Shown here: positions 23,101 through 31,781 of the stretch, one piece after another
Layout: each line of letters opens with the position of its first letter
Numbering within the stretch: the first letter of the stretch is position 1
Assembly: GCF_041415945.1 (NCBI RefSeq)
Contig: NZ_JBGCUS010000001.1
Coordinates: 2,170,001 to 2,234,000, forward strand
Direction: 5' to 3'
DNA: 64,000 bases
Source: Ancylobacter sp. IITR112
GTDB taxonomy: Bacteria > Pseudomonadota > Alphaproteobacteria > Rhizobiales > Xanthobacteraceae
Notes under the pieces: generated by a model
Told to the model about the DNA's origin: nothing
What the model saw: only the letters and a program-made list of their open reading frames with translations
The model's database searches: none
Made by a program: the position numbers and the translations under genes

Positions 23101-23312
23101 ATCTGCTGCTCGATCGGCGCGACCACCGTGTCGGCCACCGTTTCCGCGCTGGCGCCGGGATATTGGCCGCTGACATTCACCACCGGCGGGGCGATATCGG
23201 GATATTGCGCCACGGGTAGCGAAACGAAGGCGACCGCGCCGAGGATCATCACCACGATGGAGACCACCGAGGCGAAGATCGGGCGGTCGATGAAGAAATG
23301 TGAAAATCGCAT
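20136..23312 (-). CDS. RND multidrug efflux permease (HAE1 family, AcrB/BepE-like)
   Basis: This inner-membrane proton-driven pump has 1058 residues, the normal size for AcrB-type trimers. It starts with the classic helix FFIDRPIFASVVSIVVMI, followed by the porter domain segments PVAQYPDIAPP and GVEGMLYISSNS. The proton-relay aspartate pair is visible in AIGIVVDDAIVVVESVEHN. The second half repeats the fold, with the helices LVLAAQYESLTLPLAVI and VGFIVLIGLAAKNAILIVEF. It lies 15 bases downstream of its periplasmic adaptor. No outer-membrane TolC-type gene is in the window, so the exit duct must be encoded elsewhere. The substrates cannot be inferred. Confidence 0.95.
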   Translation of the reverse strand: MRFSHFFIDRPIFASVVSIVVMILGAVAFVSLPVAQYPDIAPPVVNVSGQYPGASAETVADTVVAPIEQQINGVEGMLYISSNSTADGRFSIAVTFDIGTDLDIAQVQVQNRVATATPRLPQDVQQIGVTVAKSSPDILMVVSLFSPDDSRDSLFISNYANLQIKDQLQRVPGVGSITVFGSRDYAMQVWLDPLKLQSLNLTAGDVTAALQAQNLQVASGVLNAPPVPNQMGFQVAVRTLGRLSTPEEFGNIVVRETGNAVVRLRDVARIDIEAQDNSSISYFDSKPSVALGIFQLPGSNALATGEAIEAAMKDIAKGFPAGVTYSTAYNPTQFIAESVRAVEHTIMEAIVLVVIVVVLFLQSWRAAIIPILAIPVSLIGTFFIMSLFGFSLNNLSLFGLVLAIGIVVDDAIVVVESVEHNISTGLSPRDAAYKTMDEVGGALVAISLVLASVFIPSAFITGISGEFYRQFALTIAGSTLISLLVSLTLSPAMCALLLKPHKGPDHKPAWYARPFTGFFYYFNKGFDAVSGGYGWLTSKLVRIAVVVLLVYAAILAGGFQLFRTTPQGFIPAQDRGYLIVAAQLPGGAALSRTNEVMTKAAKEVLATPGVAHVVNIVGFSGATFTNAPNAGAMFVILGPAAERAEHPGQSAAALQGTLFGKLASVQEAQMIVVMPPPVSGIGNAGGYRMMIEDRGGRGYQALQGAVYAMMGAANQTPGLKQVYSLFETSTPQLFLDIDRTKAQLLGVNIADVFSTLQTYIGSSYVNDFNLFGRTYRVQAQADAPYRLTSDDLLRLRVKNAEGQLVPLGSFTTVKDISGPYRVPRYNLYPAAELDGDTMPGTSQGQAIQKMQEIAAQVLPDGFAYEWTTLAYQQVRAGNTAIFAFALGVVFVFLVLAAQYESLTLPLAVILIVPMCLIAAVVGIQIRGQDNNILSQVGFIVLIGLAAKNAILIVEFAKQLEDRGENRFVAATEAAKLRLRPIIMTSLAFIFGVVPLVIATGAGAELRQALGTAVFSGMIGVTFFGLLFTPTFYVVCRWIAGFGERRRARKAETPAPAPH

Positions 23313-23327
23313 GGGACCGCTCCGCGC

Positions 23328-24560
23328 TCAGTTGGCGGTGGTCGTCGTGGAAGCCTTGCCGTCCGCCGCCGCTCCCGCGCCGGCCGGCGGCGCCGCCGGG
23401 GCCTCCATCTTGCCCACCACCTGCGCGCCGGGGCGAATGCGCATCAGCCCGTTGACGACGACGAGATCGTCCTTCGAGAGGCCGCTATTGATGACGCGCT
23501 GGCCGTCATAGGCGCGGCCGAGCGTGACATACTTCATCTGCGGCGCCTGCGGCTTGTCGCCAGGCTGCATGACATAGACGAATTTGCGGGTCTGCTCCGT
23601 GCCGATGGCCACATCCGGCACCAGCACCGCCTCGTGCGGGGCGGAAGAGGGAATCTGGATACGACCGAACATGCCCGGGGTGAAGGCGCCGTTCGGATTG
23701 GCAAAGGTGGCGCGGCCGCGGATGGTGCCGGTATCCTCGCTGATGCGGTTGTCGACGAAGTCGAGCGTGCCCTCATGCGGGAAGCCCTTCTCGTCGATCA
23801 GCCCGAGCTTGACCGGGATCGACAGCCCCTTGCCGCCCAGCTCCTTCGCCATGCGCTGGTAGCGCAGATAGGACGCCTCGTCATAGGTGAACTCGAAATA
23901 GATCGGGTCCAGCGAGACAATGGTGGCAAGCAGCGTGTTGGTGTTGGTGCCGCCCGAGCCACCGGTGACGAGATTGCCGACCGACACTTTGCGGTCGCCG
24001 ATACGACCGGTGACGGGTGCCTTCAGATCGGTGAAATCGAGATCGAGCTGCGCCGCCTGCAGCGCCGCCTTTGCCGCCGCCACGCTGGCGCGCGCCGTGC
24101 GCTCGCTTTGCAGACGCTGGTCATAGGCCTGTTTGGAGATGGCGTTGGAGCTCTTGTCGTCGATCAGCGTCTGCGCGCGCTGCAGGTCGGAAGTGGCGAA
24201 ATCGAGATCGGCCTGGGCGCGCTCGAGATTGGCCTCGGCCTGGTCATGCGCCACCTGGAACGGCCGTTTGTCGATGGTGAACAGCAGGTCGCCCTGCTTG
24301 ACCAACTGGCCGTCGGTGAACGCCACCTTCTCGAGATAACCGGAAACACGCGCATACACATTCACCAGATCCACCGCGGCGAAGCGTCCGACATATTCGT
24401 CGTAATCGGTGATGCTGCGCGTGGTGGGATGGGCGACCGTCACGGTAGGCGGCGGAGGTGCGCCCGCCTGCTGCCCCTGATTCTGCTCGGAGCAGCCCGC
24501 CAGCGCCACAGCGGCCAGGGAGAGCGCAACGAGGGAAAGACGCGGCAGCGCGGTGATCAT
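23328..24560 (-). CDS. RND efflux periplasmic adaptor lipoprotein (AcrA/MexA-like)
   Basis: This membrane-fusion protein has about 410 residues. A lipoprotein signal ends in the lipobox LAGC (Cys about residue 24). The lipoyl halves are recognisable in VYARVSGYLEKVAFTDGQLV and LKAPVTGRIGDRKVSVGNLV, separated by an alpha-helical hairpin rich in Ala and Gln. The beta-barrel and membrane-proximal parts follow, with GRATFANPNGAFTPGMFGRI. The start at 24560 was chosen because GGAG at 24567-24570 sits six bases upstream; the Met two codons earlier would have this site touching it. The gene bridges the inner-membrane pump to an outer-membrane channel and is cotranscribed with it. Confidence 0.94.
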   Translation of the reverse strand: MITALPRLSLVALSLAAVALAGCSEQNQGQQAGAPPPPTVTVAHPTTRSITDYDEYVGRFAAVDLVNVYARVSGYLEKVAFTDGQLVKQGDLLFTIDKRPFQVAHDQAEANLERAQADLDFATSDLQRAQTLIDDKSSNAISKQAYDQRLQSERTARASVAAAKAALQAAQLDLDFTDLKAPVTGRIGDRKVSVGNLVTGGSGGTNTNTLLATIVSLDPIYFEFTYDEASYLRYQRMAKELGGKGLSIPVKLGLIDEKGFPHEGTLDFVDNRISEDTGTIRGRATFANPNGAFTPGMFGRIQIPSSAPHEAVLVPDVAIGTEQTRKFVYVMQPGDKPQAPQMKYVTLGRAYDGQRVINSGLSKDDLVVVNGLMRIRPGAQVVGKMEAPAAPPAGAGAAADGKASTTTTAN

Positions 24561-24714
24561 GGACATCTCCGGGAAAGGCTCATCGGGCATGTCGGGACAA
24601 TGTCCCTTTGGGGTCGCAAGCCATGGGCTACCCCGCCCGGAACCCATGACGCGCTGCGACGTACCACAATTTTGCTGCACCGCGTAAGCAATAAAACGTA
24701 AACGGTTGTCGCGA
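24561..24714. promoter_or_regulatory. Upstream region of the RND operon
   Basis: A 154-base gap between murJ and the adaptor gene should hold the efflux promoter. A short inverted repeat, ttgct and agcaa separated by ten bases (24672-24691), is the only operator-like element seen. No local regulator gene accompanies this pump. Confidence 0.35.
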
Positions 24715-26250
24715 TCAGCGGCGAGCGCGCAGCAGCCCGACGAGATAGCGGCGCCCGAACAGCGCCAGAGCCAGTACCGCATAAACGAGCCCGCCCGCCA
24801 CGACGCAAAGGGCGAGAAGCGCCTCGTCGCGGCCATGGGGAAGCAGGCCGACCCCGCGCGGCGCGAGGTAGGCAGTGGCGACCAGAGTAGCGGCGAGCGC
24901 GACGAAGATCAGCCCCAGCCGGGGGACGGCCCGGAGCAATTGGGCATCGCCGCATTCATAGCCGCGCCAGCGCGCCAGCAGGGCGAGCACGATCACGGTG
25001 ATCCAGCCCCCGACCGAGGTGGCGAAGGCCAGTCCCACCTGGGCCAGCGAGCCCATCAGCAGCACCTTGAGGCCGATATTGACCACCGCCGCTCCCAGCG
25101 TCGCCAGCACCGGGGTACGGGTATCGCCGCGAGCATAGAAGGGCGACATGAAGGCGCGCACCACGACGAAAGGCGCCAGCCCAATGCCATAGGCCGCCAG
25201 CGTGGCGCCCGCCTCGCGGGCGGCCTCCGGGGTAAAGGCGCCGCGCATGAACAGCCCGCGCATGATGACCTCCGGGATGGTCAGCGCTGCGGCGAGGAAG
25301 GGCAGAACCAGCAGCAGCGTCAGTTCGATGGCACGCGACTGGGCGAAGCGCGCGCCGTCGAAATCCTCCGCCGCGATGCGCCGCGACATTTCCGGCAGCA
25401 GCACGATGCCCGCGGCAATGCCGACAACGCCGATCGGCAACTGGTTGATGCGGTCGGCATAAAACAGCGCCGCCACCGCCCCCTCCGGCAGGAAGGAGGC
25501 GATGATGGTGTCGGCGAAGATCGCCAGTTGCACGCCGGCCGAGCCGATAATCGCCGGGCCGAGGGCGATGAGGAAGGCGCGGGTCTCCGGATCGAGCCGC
25601 GGCCGGCCGAAGCGCAGACCGAGACCGTGGCGTTCGGCATCGAACACCAGCAGACCGAGCTGGAGGAAACCGGAGATCAGTACTCCCCAGGCCGCGGCAT
25701 GGCCGGCGGTGGGAAACAGGCCGGCGACGCTGAGCGTGCCGACCATGGCGACATTGAGCAGGATGGACGCCGCCGCCGCCGCCCAGAAACGGTCATTGGC
25801 GTTGAGCACGCCGCCGACCAGCGTCACCACCGCGATGAGGCCGAGATAGGGGAAGGTAATGCGGGTGAAATCGACCGTGAGGGCGAATCGGCCGGGATCA
25901 TCGGACAGGCCGGGCGCGAGCGTCGCCACCACCCAGTCGGTGGCGAGCAGGGCGATGGCAAGGATGGCCAATTGCACCAGCACCACGCCGGTGAGGATGC
26001 CGTCGGCGAAGCGGCGCGCCTTGGCGTCGCCCTCCACCGTCTTCACCCGGGCATAGGCGGGGATGAAGGCGGTGTTGAAGGCGCCCTCGGCGAAGATGGA
26101 GCGGAAATGATTGGGCAGGCGGAAAGCGATGTAGAAGGCATCCGCCAGCGGGCCGGCGCCGAGCACCGCCGCCATGACGATGTCACGCACAAAACCGGTC
26201 AGCCGCGAGAGAAGCGTCCAGCCGCCGACCGTGAAGATGCTGCGTATCAT
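24715..26250 (-). CDS. murJ: Lipid II flippase MurJ
   Basis: This polytopic membrane protein has 511 residues and the MOP-exporter fold with about 14 helices. It flips lipid-linked peptidoglycan precursor across the inner membrane. N-terminal family signatures are visible: TLLSRLTGFVRDIVMAAVLG, ADAFYIAFRLPNHFRSIFAE and GAFNTAFIPAYARV, with the conserved Arg residues and Asp that line the central cavity. Later conserved parts include FYARGDTRTPV. The gene is followed by the efflux operon and preceded by an aminotransferase gene on the same strand after 88 bases. Confidence 0.95.
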   Translation of the reverse strand: MIRSIFTVGGWTLLSRLTGFVRDIVMAAVLGAGPLADAFYIAFRLPNHFRSIFAEGAFNTAFIPAYARVKTVEGDAKARRFADGILTGVVLVQLAILAIALLATDWVVATLAPGLSDDPGRFALTVDFTRITFPYLGLIAVVTLVGGVLNANDRFWAAAAASILLNVAMVGTLSVAGLFPTAGHAAAWGVLISGFLQLGLLVFDAERHGLGLRFGRPRLDPETRAFLIALGPAIIGSAGVQLAIFADTIIASFLPEGAVAALFYADRINQLPIGVVGIAAGIVLLPEMSRRIAAEDFDGARFAQSRAIELTLLLVLPFLAAALTIPEVIMRGLFMRGAFTPEAAREAGATLAAYGIGLAPFVVVRAFMSPFYARGDTRTPVLATLGAAVVNIGLKVLLMGSLAQVGLAFATSVGGWITVIVLALLARWRGYECGDAQLLRAVPRLGLIFVALAATLVATAYLAPRGVGLLPHGRDEALLALCVVAGGLVYAVLALALFGRRYLVGLLRARR

Positions 26251-26338
26251 GGGAGCCGACGGGTTAGAGGCTGCCGGAATCGGAGGGCGGGCGGAAAGCT
26301 AGCCTCCCCTTCCCCGCCCGGCCAGCCCCTGCCGTGTC

Positions 26339-27493
26339 TCAGGCGCCGAGCGCGCGGCGGACCGCCGCGATCACGCGCTCCTGCGCCGCCTCGTCGAGAT
26401 AGGGATGCATCGGCAGGCTGATCACCTCGCCGGCCAGCTTCTCGCACACCGGGAGGCCGTTGCCGGCGGCGGGATAGGCGGCATAGGCCGGCTGGCGGTG
26501 CATCGGGATGCGGTAATAGACGGCGGTGGGCACGCCTTCCTTCTGCAGCGCCGCGGCGAGACCGTCGCGCCCGCCCTGCGGCAGCCGGATCGTGTACTGC
26601 GCCCACACGGAGGTGGCGCGCGGATCCACCGCCGGCACCACGCAGACATCGGCCAGAGCGGCATTGTAGCGCTCGGCGACGGCCTGCCGGGCGGCAATCT
26701 CGTCCTCGAAGATCGACAGCTTTTCCAGCAGCACCGCAGCCTGGATGGTGTCGAGCCGCCCGGTCATGCCGAGGCGGACATTCTCGTATTTGTCGACGCC
26801 CTGGCCGTGCTCGCGCACGCTCTTGAGTACCGGCAGCAATTCGTCGTCATCGGTCAGCACCGCACCGCCGTCGCCATAGCAGCCGAGCGGCTTGGCCGGG
26901 AAGAAACTGGTGGCGGTGGCGTCGCCGAAGGAACCGGTGCGCCGCCCGTTCCAGGTTGCGCCGAAGCCCTGCGCGGTATCGCACAGCACTTTCAGACCAT
27001 GCGCCCTGGCGATCGCTTCGATGGCATCCATGTCGGCGGGCTGGCCAAACAGATCGACCGGCACCACGACTTTCGGGGTCAGCCCCTTCTGCCTGGCAAC
27101 CGCGATGGCGGCCTCCAGGCTGGCGGGGTCCATGTTGAAGGTGTCTTCGAGAATATCGACGAAGACCGGTGTGGCACCGACCCACGGCACCACCTCGGCG
27201 GTGGCGCAGAAGGTGAAGGCTGGGCAGAACACCGCGTCGCCGGCCGTGACGCCCCAGGCCATCAGGATCATTGCCAGCGCGTCCGTGCCGCTGGAGCAAG
27301 CCACCGCATGCTTGGCGCCGGCGAAGCGGGCGAGTTGCTGCTCGAACTCGGTGACCTCCGGGCCATTGATGAAACGGCAATGCGCCAGCACCCGCGCCAC
27401 CGCATCGTCAATGCGGCTGCCGAGCCGCGCGCGCTGGGCGGCGATGTCGATGAAGGGGATCGGCGCCAGCTCGGTCTTCACATGCGAGTTCAT
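26339..27493 (-). CDS. DegT/DnrJ/EryC1/StrS sugar aminotransferase
   Basis: This PLP-dependent enzyme has 384 residues and transfers an amino group to a keto-sugar nucleotide. PLP-site features are visible: SSGTDAL (about 67-73), the Asp of CDTAQGFGA (D172, with Q175 in place of His), and the Schiff-base lysine in SFFPAKPLGCYGDGG (K201). The following segment RLGMTGRLDTIQAAVL is also typical. The adjacent downstream-paired oxidoreductase suggests that the two act in sequence: oxidation of a UDP-sugar to a 3-keto form, then amination. GnnB (2,3-diaminoglucose lipid A) or WlbC/WbpE-type enzymes are the closest functional models. The exact sugar is not proven. Confidence 0.88.
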   Translation of the reverse strand: MNSHVKTELAPIPFIDIAAQRARLGSRIDDAVARVLAHCRFINGPEVTEFEQQLARFAGAKHAVACSSGTDALAMILMAWGVTAGDAVFCPAFTFCATAEVVPWVGATPVFVDILEDTFNMDPASLEAAIAVARQKGLTPKVVVPVDLFGQPADMDAIEAIARAHGLKVLCDTAQGFGATWNGRRTGSFGDATATSFFPAKPLGCYGDGGAVLTDDDELLPVLKSVREHGQGVDKYENVRLGMTGRLDTIQAAVLLEKLSIFEDEIAARQAVAERYNAALADVCVVPAVDPRATSVWAQYTIRLPQGGRDGLAAALQKEGVPTAVYYRIPMHRQPAYAAYPAAGNGLPVCEKLAGEVISLPMHPYLDEAAQERVIAAVRRALGA

Positions 27494-27504
27494 CAGTGTT
27501 CCTC

Positions 27505-28509
27505 TCAGGCCACGCCAGCGCGCAACGGAAGGCGCGGGGCGGACACGGGATCGGTGGGCGCGGGCTCCAGCGCTTCGAGGCAGCGCATGGCCACAGCGAT
27601 GGCGGCCACGCCGTCCTCGCCGGTCACCGCCGGTGCCGACCCGCGCACGGCGTCGAGGAATCGCAGCAATTCGAGCCGCAGCGGCTCGGCATAGGCGACG
27701 GGCAGATGGCGCATGGAATAGCTGCCATCCGGCTTGTAATCGAAATATTCAGTCACCTGCCGGGTGAGCAGATCGCCGATCACGTATTTCTTGCGCGTGG
27801 CGACATGCACGGTGCGCGCCTTGAACGGCGTCAGCCAATTGGTGTTGATGTGCGCCAGCACGCCATTGGCGGTGCGGAACTGCAGCAGCGCGATGTCCTC
27901 GCGCTCGGCCACCGCCGCCTTCACCTGCGGCTGCACCTCGGTGATGTGCGAGCCGGTGAAATGGCAGATCAGGTCGATGTCATGCACGGCGAGGTCGATC
28001 ACCACGCCGACATTCGACATGCGTGGCGGAAACGGGCCGACGCGGGTAATGCCGATGGAGAGAATTTCCTCATCGCGGATGGCGTTCTTCACCGCCTCCA
28101 CCGCCGGGTTGAACCGCTCGACATGGCCGACCACAAGGGCGACGCCCTTCGCCCGGGCGGCGGCGACGATGGCCTGGGCCTCGGCGACGGTGGGCGCGAT
28201 CGGCTTCTCGACCAGCACATGCATGCCGGCCTCGATGGCCCGCAGCGAAACCTCGTGGTGCAGATGGGTGGGAGCGGCAATGACCAGCGCCTCGGCACCA
28301 TTCGCCACGAGCTCCTCAAGGCTGGCAAAGGCACGGCACCCAAGAAGTGCGGCCACTTTCTCGCGCTGCCCCGCATCGGGATCGGCAACGCCGACCATCT
28401 CGGTGCCGGGCAGGTCGATCAGCACGCGGGCATGGTTGTAACCCATGATGCCGACGCCGACGACGCCGACGCGAACGGGCTTAGAAGCCCCGCTCGGGTC
28501 CTTCACCAT
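27505..28509 (-). CDS. Gfo/Idh/MocA sugar-nucleotide dehydrogenase, GnnA-like
   Basis: This NAD(P)-dependent oxidoreductase has 334 residues. The Rossmann fingerprint VGVVGVGIMGYNHARVL is at the N-terminus, followed by the family EKP motif in VLVEKPIAPT. The catalytic region VGHVERFNPAV and the substrate-side segment VVIDLAVHDIDLICHFTG follow. VGHVERFNP is typical of UDP-N-acetylglucosamine 3-dehydrogenases. The start at 28509 was chosen over an ATG 45 bases upstream because the Rossmann strand begins directly after and an AAGGA precedes it. Only 11 bases separate it from the aminotransferase gene downstream, indicating an operon that makes a 3-aminated UDP-sugar. Confidence 0.87.
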   Translation of the reverse strand: MVKDPSGASKPVRVGVVGVGIMGYNHARVLIDLPGTEMVGVADPDAGQREKVAALLGCRAFASLEELVANGAEALVIAAPTHLHHEVSLRAIEAGMHVLVEKPIAPTVAEAQAIVAAARAKGVALVVGHVERFNPAVEAVKNAIRDEEILSIGITRVGPFPPRMSNVGVVIDLAVHDIDLICHFTGSHITEVQPQVKAAVAEREDIALLQFRTANGVLAHINTNWLTPFKARTVHVATRKKYVIGDLLTRQVTEYFDYKPDGSYSMRHLPVAYAEPLRLELLRFLDAVRGSAPAVTGEDGVAAIAVAMRCLEALEPAPTDPVSAPRLPLRAGVA

Positions 28510-28638
28510 TCGGGAACATCCTTCCGTCTGACTTTCGTGCCGGGGGTCTAACACGCGCCCCGAAGCGTGGCGAGGGACGCCGAATCGTAAAGCCGCGCCG
28601 AGGGCTTCACTAATTGCTTCAAGCTATTACCGACCGCC

Positions 28639-29919
28639 TCACTCGGGAGAGCCCGCCTCGGCCTCCACCGCGTCGCCGGCCTCCTCCGTCGCAGGGCCCG
28701 CGGCCGCCGCCACGGCGCCCGTGTCGATGAAGCTCTTATAGACGAAGGCGCGCTTGCCATCGACGACGATCTCGCACCATTGCTGGCAGGTAACCAGTTC
28801 CACCTGCTTACCCCCCGGAAGATTGCCGATCGCCGCCGCGCCCTTTTTCGGCGCGGCCCGCATGGTCACGGCGCGGCGGGTGACCGCCGTGCCGACCGGA
28901 TCGCCGCCGAAGCCCGGCGGCAGCGGTTCGGCAGCGGCAGGAATGGCGGCGGGAGCCGAGCCGGCGGCAGACGCCGTATCGGCGGCCGGCGCGGGCGGCG
29001 TGGCGGCGGCCACCTCGCGCAAGGGCGCGCGGGCCGGCGGCAGCGGGGCCGATTCGGGCAGGGCCGCGCGCGGGGGGGGCGGCGCCTCCGGCGCGGGGTT
29101 CGCGACGGCTTCACCCGCTGCGGGGACACCTTCTACGGCATCGGGGATCGCCGCGGCGGACGGCGCCACGGGATCGGGCGCGGCGAAAGCGGTCACGCCG
29201 GAGGCCGGCGTCGCCGGCTCGGACGCCGAGCTGCTCCGCCCGGACGCATTCAGCAGGATCGGCGGCAGATTGTCTGCGGCGGTGCCATGGGCCAGCACCG
29301 ATGGCGTGGGCGATGATGGCACCGAAGCCTGGATTGCGGCGCCGGACAGTTCCAGCGGCTTCAGCGCGACGGCCGACGGCGTCTCGGCCTGCGTGGAGGG
29401 CGCGACGCTCGCCACCGCCGCATTGCCGATTACCTCCGGCGCGACCTTCGCCTCCTCGCGCGCCGCCAGCGACTGCAGCAGCACTGCGCCGCCGCCGACC
29501 ACCGCCATGAACACCGCCAGCAGGCCGAGGCGCTGCCAGGTGATGATGTCCTTGGACGCACTGCGTTTGCGCCGCGCCTCCGATTCGCCGGGCTGGCGCG
29601 CCGCGCTGCCGAAGCTGCGCCGGCGGGCCGCCTGCGGCGACGAATCGGCGCGTGTCGGCGCCATCGGCTCGGCCCGCGACGCCGGCCGGGCGGCCAGCAC
29701 ATCGCTCATATCGCCGAGTGCCGCGATGCGGCTGCGGACATCCCCGAAGGAGTGCAGATCGTCATCGGCCGCAGGCGCGGCGGCGGAGGCCGCGCCGCCC
29801 GGCTCGCCGCCCTCTCGGCCGGCCTTTTCCTGCTCAAGCGAACTGACGATGGTGCGGAAGTCGGAAATAAGCGAGGTGGAGAGCCCGTTTCCGCGCGTCT
29901 GCTGCGATGTCGTTGCCAT
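28639..29919 (-). CDS. Single-pass membrane protein with C-terminal bacterial SH3 domain
   Basis: This protein of 426 residues has a charged cytoplasmic region (1-128), one membrane helix (about 130-150, LLAVFMAVVGGGAVLLQSLA) and a long Ala/Pro-rich linker. The SH3b domain at about 345-405 contains AVTMRAAPKKGAAAIGNLPG and WCEIVVDGKRAFVYKSFID. SH3b domains in such proteins usually sit in the periplasm and bind peptidoglycan or other envelope partners. The exact role is unknown. A terminal acidic tail follows the domain. The region upstream carries a perfect short palindrome. No cotranscribed partner is evident. Confidence 0.75.
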   Translation of the reverse strand: MATTSQQTRGNGLSTSLISDFRTIVSSLEQEKAGREGGEPGGAASAAAPAADDDLHSFGDVRSRIAALGDMSDVLAARPASRAEPMAPTRADSSPQAARRRSFGSAARQPGESEARRKRSASKDIITWQRLGLLAVFMAVVGGGAVLLQSLAAREEAKVAPEVIGNAAVASVAPSTQAETPSAVALKPLELSGAAIQASVPSSPTPSVLAHGTAADNLPPILLNASGRSSSASEPATPASGVTAFAAPDPVAPSAAAIPDAVEGVPAAGEAVANPAPEAPPPPRAALPESAPLPPARAPLREVAAATPPAPAADTASAAGSAPAAIPAAAEPLPPGFGGDPVGTAVTRRAVTMRAAPKKGAAAIGNLPGGKQVELVTCQQWCEIVVDGKRAFVYKSFIDTGAVAAAAGPATEEAGDAVEAEAGSPE

Positions 29920-30287
29920 GGCGCGGGAACTCTACGCTACGAGTAAAAACCGGGGGAACATGGAAACGGCGAGAGGAGCGCCTGCACGGTGCCGAGGCCG
30001 GCAGTGCGCGGTGACACTGACGGCCAGCTCTGGGACGCGGCGCTGACCACTTCGCATGCGTTCTTCCGTTCCATTCGGGCCGGCGCCCGAAGGCCCGCGA
30101 CCGAGTTCCGTAAACCGCCTTCGTATGCGACGGGTGACAACTTACCGGCATATTGCATCTTGATGCAAGAATGTCACATGCCGGAAATTTCCTTATGAAC
30201 AAAGAATACGGCAACTCTTGGCCGCAATGTGCCGCTTTCCCCAAATTAGCCCAGCAGATGCAACGCCTTGCACGGGCAGGCGCCGCC
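29920..30287. promoter_or_regulatory. Intergenic region between pncB and the SH3 gene
   Basis: This 368-base stretch has no convincing gene. It must carry the promoter of the SH3-domain gene. It is AT-richer in its middle (30120-30240) and includes the palindrome at 30153-30168. Confidence 0.5.
30153..30168. promoter_or_regulatory. Perfect palindrome TTGCATC-TT-GATGCAA
   Basis: Two 7-base arms flank a two-base spacer. It could be a dimeric-regulator operator for the SH3-domain gene 234 bases away, but no regulator is known and the distance is long. Confidence 0.4.
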
Positions 30288-31580
30288 CTACACCAGCACC
30301 TCCCGCGCTGCGGGGGCGGGCGTGGCGAAGAGGCGGCGATAGCGCGCAATGTCCTCGGGTGTTCCCATCGCCTTTGTGGGGTTGTCGGAGAGTTTGACTG
30401 TGGGCCGCCCATCGGCCGAGATGACCTTGCAGACGATGGAGATCGGATCGAGCCGCCCCTGCGGCGCGAAACCGCGGAAATCATTGGTCAGCAGCGTGCC
30501 CCAGCCGAAACCCATCCGCATGCGCCCTTGGAAGTGACGGTAGATTCGCTCGATATCACCGATGTCGAGACCGTCGGAGAAGATGGCGAGCTTCTGTCTC
30601 GGGTCCTGGCCGCGCGCCTTCCACCAGGCCAATGCTTCCTCCCCGCCCTCGATCGGGTCCTTGCTGTCGATTCGGATGCCGGTCCAGCGGGCGACCCAGT
30701 CCGGCGCCTTTTCCAGAAAATGCGTGGTGCCGAACGTATCGGGCAGGATGACGAGGAGATTGCCCTCATAGTCGCTCTGCCAGTCGGCGAGCACGTCATA
30801 GGGAGCCTGCGCCAGCGCGGCATCGGTGTCGGCCAGCGCGGCATAGACCATGGGCAGTTCATGGGCGTTGGTGCCCGTGGCCTCCACTTCGCGTCGCAGC
30901 GCGATCAGGCAGTTTGAGGTGCCGAGAAAGCGGTCGCCCAGCCCCTCCATCATCGCCTGCACGCACCAGTCCTGCCACAGGAAGCCATGCCGCCGCCGGG
31001 TGCCGAAATCGGCCACGCCAGCGCCGCCCAGCGCCTTCAGACGCTCAACCTTCTCCCACACGCGGGTCATGGCGCGGGCATAAAGCACCTGCAGTTCGAA
31101 CCGGCCCATGCTGCGCAGCACGGCGCGCGAGCGCAGCTCATTGATGATGGCGAGCGCCGGGATTTCCCACATGGTGGTCTCGATCCACGGCCCCTCGAAG
31201 GTCAGCTCATACTGCCCGTCGCGCTTTTCCAGGTGATAGGCGGGGAAGCGGAACTGCTCGAACCAGGCGACGAAGTCCGGCGAGAACATCTGCCGCTTGC
31301 CGTAGAACATGTTGCCGCGCAGCCAGGTCGATTCCCCGCGCGTCAGGCGCAGCGTGCGCACATGGTCGAGTTGCTCGCGCAATTCGCCCTCGTCGACGAA
31401 GTCGGCGATGCGCACGGTCTTGGTGCGGTTGATGATTCCGAAAGTGACCCGCGTGTGGAAGTGACGACGGTAAATCGTCTGCGCCATCAGGAGCTTGTAG
31501 AAATCAGTGTCGAGCACCGAGCGGACGATCGGGTCGATCTTCCAGGTGTGGTTATAGACGCGAGTCGCGATGTCGATCAT
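30288..31580 (-). CDS. pncB: Nicotinate phosphoribosyltransferase
   Basis: The enzyme converts nicotinate and PRPP to nicotinate mononucleotide in the Preiss-Handler salvage route to NAD. The product is 430 residues, close to the usual 400-440. The N-terminal motif [17 protein letters not shown] is typical, as are the segments [19 protein letters not shown] and [12 protein letters not shown] (the substrate His lies here). The phosphate-binding segment [18 protein letters not shown] follows, with GWGTLLTND near the end. The start at 31580 ([10 protein letters not shown]) was selected over a longer frame because upstream residues have no family similarity. It is divergent from the flavin reductase gene. 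Confidence 0.95.
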   Translation of the reverse strand: MIDIATRVYNHTWKIDPIVRSVLDTDFYKLLMAQTIYRRHFHTRVTFGIINRTKTVRIADFVDEGELREQLDHVRTLRLTRGESTWLRGNMFYGKRQMFSPDFVAWFEQFRFPAYHLEKRDGQYELTFEGPWIETTMWEIPALAIINELRSRAVLRSMGRFELQVLYARAMTRVWEKVERLKALGGAGVADFGTRRRHGFLWQDWCVQAMMEGLGDRFLGTSNCLIALRREVEATGTNAHELPMVYAALADTDAALAQAPYDVLADWQSDYEGNLLVILPDTFGTTHFLEKAPDWVARWTGIRIDSKDPIEGGEEALAWWKARGQDPRQKLAIFSDGLDIGDIERIYRHFQGRMRMGFGWGTLLTNDFRGFAPQGRLDPISIVCKVISADGRPTVKLSDNPTKAMGTPEDIARYRRLFATPAPAAREVLV

Positions 31581-31781
31581 GCGGTAGGCCCCGTTTGCCC
31601 GGCTCCCCCTTCTAGAGCATGCCGTCTGAAATTGCAGGCCACGCCGCCCCGTCGCCGGCGCACGCGCACCGCAGCCCTCAACGAAGGTCGTGCCCTTCGG
31701 CACTTGGAACCTCCGATCCAATGATTAACTGCGCTCCGACACCCTGCTGGACGGCAGGGCCCCATTCGACAGGAGCACATC

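Noticed and set aside
24706..26421. 571-codon plus-strand frame opposite murJ
   Set aside because: MurJ signatures are clear on the minus strand; this product is a charged antisense artefact.
28754..30046. 430-codon plus-strand frame opposite the SH3-domain gene
   Set aside because: Low-complexity Ala/Ser/Gly product without domains, while the minus strand encodes a membrane helix and an SH3 domain.
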